From Methylovulum sp. (GTDB lineage Bacteria > Pseudomonadota > Gammaproteobacteria > Methylococcales > Methylomonadaceae): a stretch of DNA of 64,000 bases. The notes beneath the pieces are model-generated. The model was not told the DNA's origin and did not search any database. It was given only the letters and a program-made list of their open reading frames with translations. Position numbers and translations under genes: made by a program. This document shows positions 51,100 to 60,878 of the stretch, in pieces; the stretch's first letter is position 1; each line of letters starts with the position of its first letter. The stretch lies in contig JAQTQZ010000015.1 in assembly GCA_028712695.1 (NCBI GenBank), positions 1 through 64,000 of the forward strand. The letters are read 5' to 3'.

Positions 51100-53676
51100 G
51101 TGGGTAATGCAGAGACGGCAACCAACACTATCGGTGTGCAATATTACGAAACACGGTTGGGTGTCTACGATGAAATGGTTGCCACTGAACATAAGGTGCT
51201 GCCTTATTGGGAACGTTTCATTGGTGCACTGGAAACTATGGGCAGTGACGAAATTGGCCACCGCCGCCGCGAAGCCCAACGGTTATTACGTGAAAATGGC
51301 GTCACTTACAACGTCTACGGGGGGGATGAGCAAAAGCTTGCTCGGCCTTGGCGCCTAGACCCCGTACCTTTGCTGATCAGCAGTGAAGAATGGTTAACTA
51401 TTGAAGCGGGCCTGAAACAGCGGGCGGAACTGCTGAACTTGATTTTAAAAGACATTTATGGCGAACAAACCTTGCTTAAAAAGGGCTTACTACCCGCAGA
51501 GTTGGTTTTTGGCCATAACGGTTTCTTTCATGCCTGCGTGGGCACTTTACCCAATCACCCTAAACAACTGGCCCTGTACTCGGCAAATTTGGTGCGCGGT
51601 TCAAAAGGACGGTTATGGGTATTAAGCGACCGCACCCAAGCGCCCTCAGGGTCGGGTTATGCACTGGAAAACCGCACGGTGATGACGCGTATCCTAGCGG
51701 ATATTTTCCGCGAAACCCAAGTACAGCGCATAGGCGGTTTTTTTAAAGGCTTGGACAAAGGCCTAACGACTATTGCCCGGCATAATAAAGACAATCCTCG
51801 CATCGTTGTGCTCACCCCGGGGCCGTTTAATGAAACCTACTTTGAACACGCCTATCTGGCTTCTTACTTAGGCTATACCTTAGTCCAAGGTGACGACTTG
51901 ACGGTACGTGATGGTTATGTCTGGTTGAAATCATTGGAAGGCCTACAACCGGTTGATGTCATTTTACGCCGCCTTGATGATTCTTTCTGCGACCCGCTGA
52001 CCTTGCGTAGCAATTCGCGGTTAGGCATTACCGGACTTTTGGAAGCGGTGCGGCGGGGCAATGTCGTTGTTGCCAATCCGTTGGGCAGTAGCGTGTTAGA
52101 AAACCCTGGGTTATTGGCATTTCTGCCCAAATTGGCACGGTATTTTTTAAACGAGGATTTACTTCTGCCTTCCGTGGCAAGTTGGTGGTGCGGCCAGAGC
52201 CGTGAGCGTGATTTTGTGCTTAACAATCTCGACAAACTGATTATCAAGCAAATTAACCGCGGGCAAGGCAACCAAACCCTTTACGGCAGTAGGTTAAGCA
52301 GTACAGATAAAGACAGCCTACGCGCGGCCATCATTGCCAAGCCCTATTTATACGTTGGCCAAGAGCAATTTAGTTTTTCCATGGTCCCCTCGTTTATCGA
52401 CCACCACATTGAACCGCGTAATGCCGTGTTACGAAGCTTTATTGTTGCCAACGGCGAGGATTATCAAGTTATGCCTGGGGGGCTTACCCGTGTTGCGCGG
52501 GATAAAGATGATATTGTTGTATCCAATCAGGCTGGCGGAATTAGCAAAGACACGTGGGTATTGGCTACCGAGGATGACAAACCAGCGGGAGTGACGCCGC
52601 AATCCAGCCGCAATCAATTTATTGATGCGGTTGCCGAACCCTTGACCAGCCGTGCCGCCGATCATTTGTTCTGGGTCGGGCGTTATTTAGAACGCATTGA
52701 TGGTGCTGCGCGGCTGTTGCGCACAATATTACTTAAATACCGGGATACCCAAGAATTTAAAGAAGCCACCGATACGCATTGCTTAACCGTGTTACTACGC
52801 TCACTCACCCACGTCACGGCGACTTACCCAGGCTTCGCTAAAAATGGGGAAAAATTATTGGCGGCACCTGAAACCGAACTTTTTTCATTAGCCAAAGACA
52901 GTAAACGCCCCGGCTCGCTAGCGGCAAATATCCAGGCCTTTGTGCAATCAGCCTTTAGTATCAGGGACTTATGGTCACAGGACACTTGGCGTAGTGTCGA
53001 CAGCATCCAACATCGTTGGCAACAACGGGTCATCAATAATGAGAGTGCCATTGAACCCTTGCAAAGCGGCCTTGATGAATTGATCACTGGTATTGTCGCC
53101 TTTACGGGGCTGACAACCGAGAGCATGACGCGAGAGGCCAGCTGGCTGATGCTGGACAGTGGGCGCAGACTTGAAAGGGCGTTGGTGCTGATTGCTTTGT
53201 TGCGTTCGACAATCGCCTTGCGGCATGACCAGGCCACCCAGAATCAAGTGTTAGAAGCCGTGTTGTTTTCAACCGATAGCCTAAACATTTATCTGCGCCG
53301 CTATCGCGCTTTTATCCAATTACCGATGTTGCTGGAGCTGTTATTGTTGGATGAAACACACCCGCGCTCGGTCGCTTATCAATTGCACCAATTGTCTATC
53401 CATATCAGTTTGTTGCCTAGGGAACACAATAAATGCCAGTTGAGTGAAGAGGAGCGGTTAATCATAAAAGCCTATACGGACTTGCGCTTAAGCAATGCGG
53501 CTGATTTACTCAAAGATGATGGGGATGAAGGGATTTACAAAGCCCTCGACATTTTGCTGACTGACACCACGACGCTATTATGGCGGGTGGCGGAAGTCAT
53601 TGCCCGCGCCTACTTTAGCCATTCGCAAACATCGCAATTGATGACGGCCAATAACCCGCCCGAGGATGAGTTATGA
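51100..53676 (+). CDS. ATP-grasp and alpha-E fusion protein
   Basis: 858 residues. Residues 1-490 are a circularly permuted ATP-grasp enzyme (RRLDDSFCDPLTLRSNSRLG, GNVVVANPLGSSVLENPGLL, LIIKQINRGQGNQTLYGSRL). From about residue 512 comes an alpha-E domain (LTSRAADHLFWVGRYLERID, then SWLMLDSGRRLERALVLIAL). The fusion proves that the two proteins act together. The start is GTG 51100 (AAAGGG eight bases before); an ATG at 51171 is possible. The stop overlaps the next start by four bases (ATGA). Confidence 0.92.
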   Translation: MGNAETATNTIGVQYYETRLGVYDEMVATEHKVLPYWERFIGALETMGSDEIGHRRREAQRLLRENGVTYNVYGGDEQKLARPWRLDPVPLLISSEEWLTIEAGLKQRAELLNLILKDIYGEQTLLKKGLLPAELVFGHNGFFHACVGTLPNHPKQLALYSANLVRGSKGRLWVLSDRTQAPSGSGYALENRTVMTRILADIFRETQVQRIGGFFKGLDKGLTTIARHNKDNPRIVVLTPGPFNETYFEHAYLASYLGYTLVQGDDLTVRDGYVWLKSLEGLQPVDVILRRLDDSFCDPLTLRSNSRLGITGLLEAVRRGNVVVANPLGSSVLENPGLLAFLPKLARYFLNEDLLLPSVASWWCGQSRERDFVLNNLDKLIIKQINRGQGNQTLYGSRLSSTDKDSLRAAIIAKPYLYVGQEQFSFSMVPSFIDHHIEPRNAVLRSFIVANGEDYQVMPGGLTRVARDKDDIVVSNQAGGISKDTWVLATEDDKPAGVTPQSSRNQFIDAVAEPLTSRAADHLFWVGRYLERIDGAARLLRTILLKYRDTQEFKEATDTHCLTVLLRSLTHVTATYPGFAKNGEKLLAAPETELFSLAKDSKRPGSLAANIQAFVQSAFSIRDLWSQDTWRSVDSIQHRWQQRVINNESAIEPLQSGLDELITGIVAFTGLTTESMTREASWLMLDSGRRLERALVLIALLRSTIALRHDQATQNQVLEAVLFSTDSLNIYLRRYRAFIQLPMLLELLLLDETHPRSVAYQLHQLSIHISLLPREHNKCQLSEEERLIIKAYTDLRLSNAADLLKDDGDEGIYKALDILLTDTTTLLWRVAEVIARAYFSHSQTSQLMTANNPPEDEL

Positions 53677-54638
53677 AGTACCGAATCACCCATACAACGG
53701 TTTACAATTACAGCCAGTCCGTAGGCTTATGTCAAAATGAAGCCCGTTTGCAGCCCCGCGATTTTTGGCGGCAACGCTGTGAGTCCAGCTGTTTTGAAAT
53801 CACGCCCATACCCGTGGATTTTCGTGAATTCACTGATTTTTTTGGCAACCGGGTCGCCTATTTCGCCATCCAACAACCACATAAACAACTTGTTGTCACC
53901 GCAATCAGCGAGGTGGCACTATTCCCCAGACCCGACATAACGGGTTTGCTTAAGCACTTATCTTGGGAACAAGTGCGTGATAAGTTGCAAGAAACACCCG
54001 GCCAAACGGCCAACCGGTATCAAAACCAGAGCCAGTTACAAATTCAAGGCCAATCCCAATCCCAGGATCAGACGCAAGATTCGGGACAGGAAATACTGGA
54101 GGCACGGTACTATGTTTTAGACTCGCCAATGATTACGACAAGCCGTGAGCTTGCCGATTACGCCCGCCCCTCATTCCAACCCGACCGCCCGCTACTTGAT
54201 GTCGTGCGTGATTTAATGCAGCGTATTTACGCTAATTTTACTTACGACCCGACTTTTACCACTATTGCAACACCGTTATCTGAAGTGCTTTTGCATCGGC
54301 GTGGCGTCTGCCAGGATTTTGCCCATCTGGCTATCGGTTGCCTGCGCAGCTTTGGGCTTGCCGCGCGCTATATCAGCGGTTATGTAGAAACCTTACCAGA
54401 GCCAGGCCAACAACGCTTAGTCGGGGCGGATGCCTCGCATGCTTGGTTTGCTGTTTACTTACCCGGTACCGGCTGGGTAGAATTTGATCCTACAAATAAT
54501 AAATTACCGTTCGACCAACATATCACCTTAGCATGGGGACGTGACTTTGCCGATGTGACCCCTCTCAAAGGCATCGCTTACGGTGGTGGCCAACACATGC
54601 TATCCGTATCGGTGGATGTGCTGCGTCTCGAACAATAA
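53673..54638 (+). CDS. Transglutaminase-like protein 2
   Basis: 321 residues with an N-terminal beta domain (MKYRITHTTVYNYSQSVGLC) and a core with HRRGVCQDFAHLAIGCLRSF (Cys), DASHAWFAVYLPGTGW (His) and VEFDPTNNK (Asp), the complete triad. A Q- and S-rich insert (QSQLQIQGQSQSQDQTQDSG) at about residues 113-135 is unusual. Coupled to the ATP-grasp fusion by a four-base overlap. Confidence 0.9.
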   Translation: MKYRITHTTVYNYSQSVGLCQNEARLQPRDFWRQRCESSCFEITPIPVDFREFTDFFGNRVAYFAIQQPHKQLVVTAISEVALFPRPDITGLLKHLSWEQVRDKLQETPGQTANRYQNQSQLQIQGQSQSQDQTQDSGQEILEARYYVLDSPMITTSRELADYARPSFQPDRPLLDVVRDLMQRIYANFTYDPTFTTIATPLSEVLLHRRGVCQDFAHLAIGCLRSFGLAARYISGYVETLPEPGQQRLVGADASHAWFAVYLPGTGWVEFDPTNNKLPFDQHITLAWGRDFADVTPLKGIAYGGGQHMLSVSVDVLRLEQ

Positions 54639-54698
54639 CCAATCCTTCACCGCGTTGTGGTGATTATTTTCAATAACCTAAACTAATAACGAGGCTTT

Positions 54699-55394
54699 AT
54701 GGCAACTATACATCTTATCGGCGGCGAAAAAGGCGGTGTGGGCAAATCCGTGGTTGCGCGGGTACTGGCGCAATATATGATTGACAGCAACATCCCATTT
54801 ATCGGTTTTGATACCGACCGTTCACACGGGGCATTATTGCGGTTTTATAGCGATTATGCGTCACCTACAATCATTGATGATTATCACAGCTTGGACGCCA
54901 TTATTGAAACAGCGGCAGAAAACCCAGACCAACGTATACTGGTTGACTTGGCCGCCCAAACCCATCACCCACTGGCGTCCTGGATCGATGAGTCCGGGGT
55001 ATTGGAGCTGGCAGAAGAGCTGGGTATTGGCCTAACTTATTGGAATGTCATGGATTCCGGCAAGGATTGTGTGGAACTGCTCGACAAACTGCTCGACTAT
55101 TATGGTACTAAGTTAAATTATGTGTTGGTGCAAAACCAACTTAGAGACGAAGATTTTACGCTGCTTGAGTTTTCTGGGGTCAAAGATCGGGCGTTGGACA
55201 TGCATGCCAAAGTAATGAAGCTAAAACGCCTGTACACCCCTATCATGACGACCATTGACGGTAACAATTCAAGCTTCTGGGCGGCAAAAAACCGTGATTT
55301 TGACAATCTCAACACGCTAGGTTTACTTGACCGGCAGCGGGTAAAAATGTGGTTGAACCACGCTTATAGCCAACTTGATATGCTGGATGTTTAA
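54699..55394 (+). CDS. ParA/MinD-like P-loop ATPase
   Basis: 231 residues. The deviant Walker A is clear: IGGEKGGVGKSVVARVLAQY, with both lysines (11 and 16). VDLAAQTHHPL occupies the Walker B region, where one would expect VD.PG; ALLRFYSD and FIGFDTDRSHG are like the ParA switch. Helical C terminus. The ParA/MinD type moves or positions cargo by ATP-driven dimerisation. It is inserted between two transglutaminase genes, 60 bases after the first, and is not part of the common Anbu gene set as I know it. Confidence 0.75.
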   Translation: MATIHLIGGEKGGVGKSVVARVLAQYMIDSNIPFIGFDTDRSHGALLRFYSDYASPTIIDDYHSLDAIIETAAENPDQRILVDLAAQTHHPLASWIDESGVLELAEELGIGLTYWNVMDSGKDCVELLDKLLDYYGTKLNYVLVQNQLRDEDFTLLEFSGVKDRALDMHAKVMKLKRLYTPIMTTIDGNNSSFWAAKNRDFDNLNTLGLLDRQRVKMWLNHAYSQLDMLDV

Positions 55395-55424
55395 CCTCGG
55401 CAATCCCTTATCAACGGACAAGTA

Positions 55425-56222
55425 ATGGAACTCAGGGTCAGCTGCAATCTTTGTTTTCAGATAGATGACGTAGCCGCATTAATACTGATGCTACGCCCGT
55501 TCAGAGGCATACAACAATGGGTCATGCGCGAGACTTACACAATAAAACCAGCTGTGGCTATCATTGAAAGCACTGACAGCTATGGCAATTCTTACCAACG
55601 TTTGGTTGCATATCCCGGCGAATTGCTTATTTACACGGCGGCGGAAGTTATTGTGGAAGACTACCAAGAGACGTCTCCTGGTGCCTGTTTTATTGAAATC
55701 CAAAACCTGCCGGATAATGTCTTACCCTTTTTGCTGCCCAGCCGCTATTGCGAATCCGACCGGTTTGGCGAATTGGCCCGAACCATCACGAGCGACGCCA
55801 TGCCGGGTTATGACCAAGTCTACAAAATAGTTGAATGGATAAGGCTAGCCGTACACTACATTCCCGGTTCCAGTGATTTTCCGCTATCAGCCCTTGAAAT
55901 ACACCAGCGCGGTTACGGCGTGTGCCGGGATCTTGCCCATTTGGGTATTGCCTTATGCCGTAGCATCAGCATTCCTGCCCGTATCGTCGTGGGCTATTTG
56001 CACAATCTGGAACCTATGGACATGCACGCTTGGTTTGAGGCTTATGTTGGCGGTCGCTGGTACACGTTTGATCCGACTCAAGCCGATTTATTCGGTGGAC
56101 GGGTCATCATTGCATTCGGACGCGATGCTGCAGATGTTTCAGTATTTCACCAGTTTGGCTCAGGCGCTTTATTAACGCGTATGCAAGTCAACGTCGAAAT
56201 TCTCCATAATACTGTCAATTGA
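55425..56222 (+). CDS. Transglutaminase-like protein 3
   Basis: 265 residues with HQRGYGVCRDLAHLGIALCR (Cys), MDMHAWFEAYVGGRWYTFDP (His and Asp), and the family tail GRDAADVSVFHQFGS. The N-terminal beta domain is shorter than in protein 2. It starts 30 bases after the ParA-like gene. The third transglutaminase of the island; a role as peptidase or ligase on the tag is probable. Confidence 0.9.
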   Translation: MELRVSCNLCFQIDDVAALILMLRPFRGIQQWVMRETYTIKPAVAIIESTDSYGNSYQRLVAYPGELLIYTAAEVIVEDYQETSPGACFIEIQNLPDNVLPFLLPSRYCESDRFGELARTITSDAMPGYDQVYKIVEWIRLAVHYIPGSSDFPLSALEIHQRGYGVCRDLAHLGIALCRSISIPARIVVGYLHNLEPMDMHAWFEAYVGGRWYTFDPTQADLFGGRVIIAFGRDAADVSVFHQFGSGALLTRMQVNVEILHNTVN

Positions 56223-56288
56223 TTGCGCAATTCTAAACAAAAAAGATTAAAATGCCCTCTATCTTGAACGTCCCATAACATTTTTACT

Positions 56289-57044
56289 ATGACTTATTGT
56301 ATTGCAGCTTCTATAAACGAAGGACTTATTTTGGTTTCTGACTCAAGAACCAATGCCGGTATTGATAACGTCAGCACGCACGGCAAAATGCACGCCTTTG
56401 ATACCCATAGTGACCGTATAATTGTTCTGCTTTGCGCCGGAAATCTTGCGACTACCCAAGCCGTACTTGAGCAAATACACCGAGATAAAATCAAAGAAGC
56501 TGAAATTAACATCAATACTGTGGAATGCCTGTCAGAAGCCGCTGCTTATTTAGGCCACATTAGCGTAGAAAAACAAAAGCAGCACCTTCACTCAGAAGGG
56601 CAATCCGCCTTTAACCCTTCAGCGACGTTTATCTTGGCAGGTCAAATCGGGGATGAACCGCACGGTGCTTATATGGTTTATTCCGAGGGCAACAGCATCA
56701 CCAGTTCTGCCAACACCCCTTTCTTGCAAATAGGCGAAAGCAAATATGGCAAACCCATACTCGACCGCTTTCTGAAACTGGACACACCGATAGATGAAGC
56801 GGCACGTTGCTGTCTAGTATCGATGGATTCTACCATCCGCAGTAACGCCAGCGTCGGCGCACCAGTGGAAATGCTGATTTACCACAAAGATAGCTTCAGC
56901 TTTAGTGATTATTATTGCTTTGATAGCGATGATGACTACATGCTTCACTTAAGGCGCCGCTGGGAAAGCAAGCTGAGCGAAGCCATTGCCGCACTGCCTT
57001 CGCTGGATAAAAAATCAATTAAATCCATGAGGGTTGACCTTTAA
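56289..57044 (+). CDS. Anbu proteasome-like protease
   Basis: 251 residues, an NTN-hydrolase of the Anbu (HslV-related) family. After removal of Met1 the mature protein starts with Thr: TYCIAASINEGLILVSDSRT. Asp17 and Lys32 (mature numbering) stand in the catalytic places. Anbu forms open ring- or helix-like assemblies; its natural substrates are unknown. It usually lies with ATP-grasp, alpha-E and transglutaminase genes, as here. Last gene of the island. Confidence 0.93.
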   Translation: MTYCIAASINEGLILVSDSRTNAGIDNVSTHGKMHAFDTHSDRIIVLLCAGNLATTQAVLEQIHRDKIKEAEININTVECLSEAAAYLGHISVEKQKQHLHSEGQSAFNPSATFILAGQIGDEPHGAYMVYSEGNSITSSANTPFLQIGESKYGKPILDRFLKLDTPIDEAARCCLVSMDSTIRSNASVGAPVEMLIYHKDSFSFSDYYCFDSDDDYMLHLRRRWESKLSEAIAALPSLDKKSIKSMRVDL

Positions 57045-57115
57045 AACGCTAAGGACATATCAAAGGATTATAAGCAATCCAATGTTTATTCAGCATTGTC
57101 CGTCTTAACTGTAGT

Positions 57116-57133
57116 GGCGACCATCAAGTCGCC
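57116..57133. repeat. GGCGAC palindrome downstream of Anbu
   Basis: GGCGAC, CATCAA, GTCGCC: a six-base stem with a six-base loop between the converging Anbu and esterase genes. Related to the palindrome at 43672-43691. Confidence 0.5.
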
Positions 57134-57177
57134 TGTTGGATCGCGATTTTATCAAAAGCGGACAAAACCCCAACAGC

Positions 57178-57846
57178 TTACTCAAAAATTGTGTTAATGA
57201 ATGCCGAGATATGCTGTATTTCCTCAACACACACGGAATGCTCCATCACATAATCGTGCCACGTAACGTTATAGCCTAGCGCATGCAATTCATCGAATGC
57301 GGCCTTGGCAGATTCAATGCTGACCACAGAATCCAAAATACCGTGCCCCATAAATAGAGGCGTGGCGTTATTAACCGTTGCGCGTTCGGTTTTTAATTGT
57401 TCAACGGTTGGTAAGTACGTTGATAGGGCGACAATGCCCGCCAAACGTTGCGGGTAGCGCAAGCCAGTATGCAACGCAATCACCCCGCCTTGGGAAAAAC
57501 CGGCGAGCAAAATATGTTCAGACAAGATACCTTTATCAAGCTCTTGTTGAATCAGTTGTCCGATCAATTCCGCAGATTGATAAATTCCCGCTATGTCCAC
57601 TTTGTGTTCCAACGACATATCCAAAATATCGTACCAAGCACGCATTTCCATACCGCCATTGATAGTAACGGGCTGAATCGGTGCATTAGGGAAAATGAAA
57701 TGGACAGTGGGGGCGGCATTGATATGCAATGTCGGCACGATGTCTTCAAAATCATGGCCATCTGCACCCAGTCCATGTAGCCATATCACAGAATATTGGT
57801 GTGCCGATTTAGGTGGTATGTTAATAGTGCTAAGTGCTGCCGACAT
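57178..57846 (-). CDS. Carboxylesterase / alpha-beta hydrolase
   Basis: 222 residues of the phospholipase/carboxylesterase family. LHGLGADGHDFEDIVPTL, the nucleophile elbow LLAGFSQGGVIALHTGLRYP (Ser), GHGILDSVVS (Asp) and YVMEHSVCVEE (His) make a full triad. ATG 57846 is preferred to ATG 57858. It hydrolyses short acyl esters or thioesters; the substrate is unknown. 26 bases after it the amidase gene starts upstream. Confidence 0.88.
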   Translation of the reverse strand: MSAALSTINIPPKSAHQYSVIWLHGLGADGHDFEDIVPTLHINAAPTVHFIFPNAPIQPVTINGGMEMRAWYDILDMSLEHKVDIAGIYQSAELIGQLIQQELDKGILSEHILLAGFSQGGVIALHTGLRYPQRLAGIVALSTYLPTVEQLKTERATVNNATPLFMGHGILDSVVSIESAKAAFDELHALGYNVTWHDYVMEHSVCVEEIQHISAFINTIFE

Positions 57847-57872
57847 GGTAGTGTCCAATAAAAGTAAAAAAT

Positions 57873-58757
57873 TTAATCTATAAACCGTTTGGTTAACTCA
57901 CCATACGCATCAATTCTACGGTCACGCAGATAAGGCCAAATACGTCTGACATGCTCGCTACGATTGCTATCTAAGCTACAATTCAATAGTACGGTATCGC
58001 TATCATTAGCGCGGCTGATTATCTCACCTTGCGGCCCGGCAATAAAGCTGTTACCCCAGAAATGAATGCCTTTGTCAGAGTCCGGTGCCTGTTCAAAGCC
58101 AATACGGTTGCACGCAATGACCGGAATGCCATTCGCAACAGCATGGGAACGCTGAATAGTCACCCACGCATCCAATTGGCGCTGCTGTTCTTCATGAGTG
58201 TCCTCAGCATCCCAGCCGATAGCGGTAGGATAGATTAAAATTTCTGCGCCTGCTAGCGCCATTAAACGGGCGGCTTCAGGAAACCATTGATCCCAACACA
58301 CTAAAACCCCCAGCTTGCCGATAGAAGTCTCTATGGGCTTAAAGCCTATATCGCCCGGGGTGAAATAATATTTTTCATAGAACCCAGGATCATCAGGGAT
58401 GTGCATTTTCCGGTATTTGCCAGCGATGCTACCATCCTTATCAAACACAACGGCGGTATTGTGATAAAGCCCGGGCGTTCTTTTTTCAAAAAGCGTCGAG
58501 ACAATTACAATACCTAATTTTTTTGCAACCTTAGCAAGAATTTCGGTTGCAGGGCCTGGAATAACTTGCGCCAGATCAAAATGATTAAAGTCCTCATTCT
58601 GGCAAAAATACGGGTCTAGATGCAGCTCTGGTAAGACCACTAGATCGGCGTTATTAGCTGCGGCTTCATGGATCTTAGCAATAGAAAAATCAAGGTTTGT
58701 TTGTCTGTCTGCATTGCAGAGTTGTTGCACAGCACTAACTATTAAATGTGTTTTCAT
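57873..58757 (-). CDS. aguB: N-carbamoylputrescine amidase
   Basis: 294 residues of the carbon-nitrogen hydrolase family. The catalytic triad is in VVLPELHLDPYF (Glu), KYRKMHIPDDPGFYEKYYF (Lys) and LGVLVCWDQWFPEAARL (Cys). The last motif, together with GWDAEDTHEEQQRQLDAWVT, is typical of AguB, which makes putrescine in the agmatine route. The agmatine deiminase partner is not in the window. TTG 58763 would add two residues; ATG 58757 is chosen. Confidence 0.9.
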   Translation of the reverse strand: MKTHLIVSAVQQLCNADRQTNLDFSIAKIHEAAANNADLVVLPELHLDPYFCQNEDFNHFDLAQVIPGPATEILAKVAKKLGIVIVSTLFEKRTPGLYHNTAVVFDKDGSIAGKYRKMHIPDDPGFYEKYYFTPGDIGFKPIETSIGKLGVLVCWDQWFPEAARLMALAGAEILIYPTAIGWDAEDTHEEQQRQLDAWVTIQRSHAVANGIPVIACNRIGFEQAPDSDKGIHFWGNSFIAGPQGEIISRANDSDTVLLNCSLDSNRSEHVRRIWPYLRDRRIDAYGELTKRFID

Positions 58758-58882
58758 TCTCAATTTATCATGTCATGGAACCCGACGAGCTATTCTATAC
58801 TGCATCGGAAAAAATAAGGGATCCAGCGGCCATGCCACTATCCTTAATGTGCTAATTGCTCAGCTGGAAACTTTATTAATTA

Positions 58883-59221
58883 TTAGCAACCCTGTACTTG
58901 CGCCGCAAACGTATGCACCCAAACTAGACTATCAGGGTTCCAAGTCATACCTGCGTGCATTTTCAAGATAATATCTTTGTACATTTCAAGGCTTGGATAG
59001 CCTTCCGCTTGCGCATGTTCATCAGTCATATCACCTAAACGCTGACGGCTCAAATCGGTGACGACAAAAGCCATCTCTTCTAGCATAAAGGTTTCCCCTG
59101 GCCATCCATAGACACCATCACGACGCTGCTGGGTTTTTGTGCCCGCTTTTGCGGCGGCAACAAGTTTGGGATGAGTCACTAAACGATCTATTGAACAATT
59201 TTTGGGGGGATTATTTTCCAT
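58883..59221 (-). CDS. ASCH-domain-like protein
   Basis: 112 residues with AGTKTQQRRDGVYGWPGETF, the basic loop of ASCH proteins, and HAQAEGYPSLEMYKDIILKM. ASCH domains bind RNA or are amidohydrolases of modified nucleosides. No partner gene is adjacent. It diverges from the cold-shock gene. Confidence 0.72.
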   Translation of the reverse strand: MENNPPKNCSIDRLVTHPKLVAAAKAGTKTQQRRDGVYGWPGETFMLEEMAFVVTDLSRQRLGDMTDEHAQAEGYPSLEMYKDIILKMHAGMTWNPDSLVWVHTFAAQVQGC

Positions 59222-59458
59222 AGTGGATTTCCTAATAAATTTACAAAAACGTATTATACTTGCAGAGCTAGCTAGTTCATAAGATACTCAGTGCTTAGAT
59301 ACAAACCACGATCAGGTTTACTGTCTAACTGAAATGTTTTTGCCCTGGCTGTATTTTTAATGCTAAGATTGCCCGCAGTTATTAGTTTGAGCCAGTTTTA
59401 TTTTAAAGCTGGGATTTATAAAGCCAGCCATGGCGTTTTTTTAAGTTAAGAGTGTGAT

Positions 59459-59668
59459 ATGTCAGATCAAGTTGTAGGTACCGTTAAATGGTTCAATGAT
59501 GAAAAAGGTTTTGGATTTATTGAACAAGAAGGTGGCAAAGATGTTTTTGTCCACCACAGCGCAATTAACGGCAGTGGCCGTAAAACCTTGCGTGAAGGCC
59601 AAAAAGTGACCATGCAGGTGACCCAAGGCCAAAAAGGTCCGCAAGCTGAAAACGTAACCCCCGCGTAA
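59459..59668 (+). CDS. Cold-shock protein (CspA family)
   Basis: 69 residues with [18 protein letters not shown] (RNP1) and DVFVHHSAI (RNP2), the full cold-shock domain. It binds single-stranded RNA or DNA and melts mRNA structures. A long leader of about 120 bases precedes it. A strong terminator follows. Confidence 0.95.
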   Translation: MSDQVVGTVKWFNDEKGFGFIEQEGGKDVFVHHSAINGSGRKTLREGQKVTMQVTQGQKGPQAENVTPA

Positions 59669-59675
59669 ACATCTT

Positions 59676-59709
59676 AAAAAAGCCCAAAAGTTATATTTTG
59701 GGCTTTTTT
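59676..59709. terminator. Bidirectional terminator between csp and rlmG
   Basis: AAAAAAGCCCAAAA and TTTTGGGCTTTTTT with a six-base loop. It serves both the cold-shock gene and the converging rlmG gene. Confidence 0.9.
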
Positions 59710-59726
59710 ATTGTTTAAAAAACCTT

Positions 59727-60869
59727 TCAATACGCTTTTAAAATCACAAATTTTGCATTAGAAGCCACTATTGAAACGCTATTAAACCAGCGTTTTAGCG
59801 TGTGATGATAATTCAAATGACGATTGCCTATCACCCACAACTCCCCATTACTGCGTAATACCCGCGATGACTCTTTAAACATAGCACCCGCTATGTAGTC
59901 CCCAATAGCATTTTGCTGATGGAAGGGCGGATTGCATAAAATCAGATCAGCCGATGCCGCCTCAAACGCCATTAAGCCATCCCCCACTTGAAAAATAGCT
60001 AACCGCTCATCACCAAAAGCCCGCCGAAAATTTTCCTGTGCCGAAGCGATTGCCATAAACGATTCATCCACAAAATGTACGGTTGCCTCAGGATGAAGCT
60101 CAGCGGCAATCAGGCCGACCACACCATTACCACAGCCTAAATCAATAATATTGCGGCATTCTGGCCTAGTTGGTAGATGCTGAAGAAAAAAGCGCGTCCC
60201 TATATCAAGGCTGTCACGTGAAAACACATTCGCATGATTGGCAAGCATATGACTGGTATTTTCCAGTTGGTAACATACCGGATAGGGATTATCAGGCACA
60301 ACCAACGCCGCATTAAATTGGGCAAAAATCAGTCTTGCCTTTTTTTTCGCCAGTGACGTAGTGGTGGCACCGACCAACCGCTCCAGTAATTTCCATGCTG
60401 AAGCGGGCAACGTTTTAACCATACTTGCCACAATAAGCTGAGTCGTTACCGCTAAATGCGGACGGATGCGTAACAATTCATCTTCCAACAACGCCAGCGT
60501 TTTAGGTACTTTAATCAACACCACATCAAATAGGCCTGTTAATGGCTGTAAACTATTAACTAAGGTGACGCACTGTTCAGGTAAATTATTTGCCGCCAAA
60601 TTTAGCCGCGTAGCCTGTTGCGACAAATAAGAATCAGACAAGGCAAAAGGTTGCCACGCATGTAAAGCAACCGCTAACGCGCCAAAACTATCATTGACCA
60701 ACAAAATCCGCGCAGTGGCGGCAGGCTTGACCACTTCCGCGACATAATCGAGCAGATACTCGTCAGCGGCATCAAATGCCTGTAACAATTCACGGGGACG
60801 TTGAGGCAACCTATGCAACACGAACTCGCCCTGTGCAACCTGCAAAGCATAATTGGTTTCCAGCATCAT
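59727..60869 (-). CDS. rlmG: 23S rRNA (guanine-N2) methyltransferase RlmG-like
   Basis: 380 residues with two Rossmann-like halves. The second has the SAM site IIDLGCGNGVVGLIAAE and the catalytic motif LILCNPPFHQQN. The N-terminal half (AARILLVNDSFGALAVALHA) is a degenerate copy. RlmG methylates G1835 of 23S rRNA; RsmC is a close relative and cannot be excluded. ATGs at 60869 and 60866 are both possible. Confidence 0.85.
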   Translation of the reverse strand: MMLETNYALQVAQGEFVLHRLPQRPRELLQAFDAADEYLLDYVAEVVKPAATARILLVNDSFGALAVALHAWQPFALSDSYLSQQATRLNLAANNLPEQCVTLVNSLQPLTGLFDVVLIKVPKTLALLEDELLRIRPHLAVTTQLIVASMVKTLPASAWKLLERLVGATTTSLAKKKARLIFAQFNAALVVPDNPYPVCYQLENTSHMLANHANVFSRDSLDIGTRFFLQHLPTRPECRNIIDLGCGNGVVGLIAAELHPEATVHFVDESFMAIASAQENFRRAFGDERLAIFQVGDGLMAFEAASADLILCNPPFHQQNAIGDYIAGAMFKESSRVLRSNGELWVIGNRHLNYHHTLKRWFNSVSIVASNAKFVILKAY

Positions 60870-60878
60870 CAAAACAAA

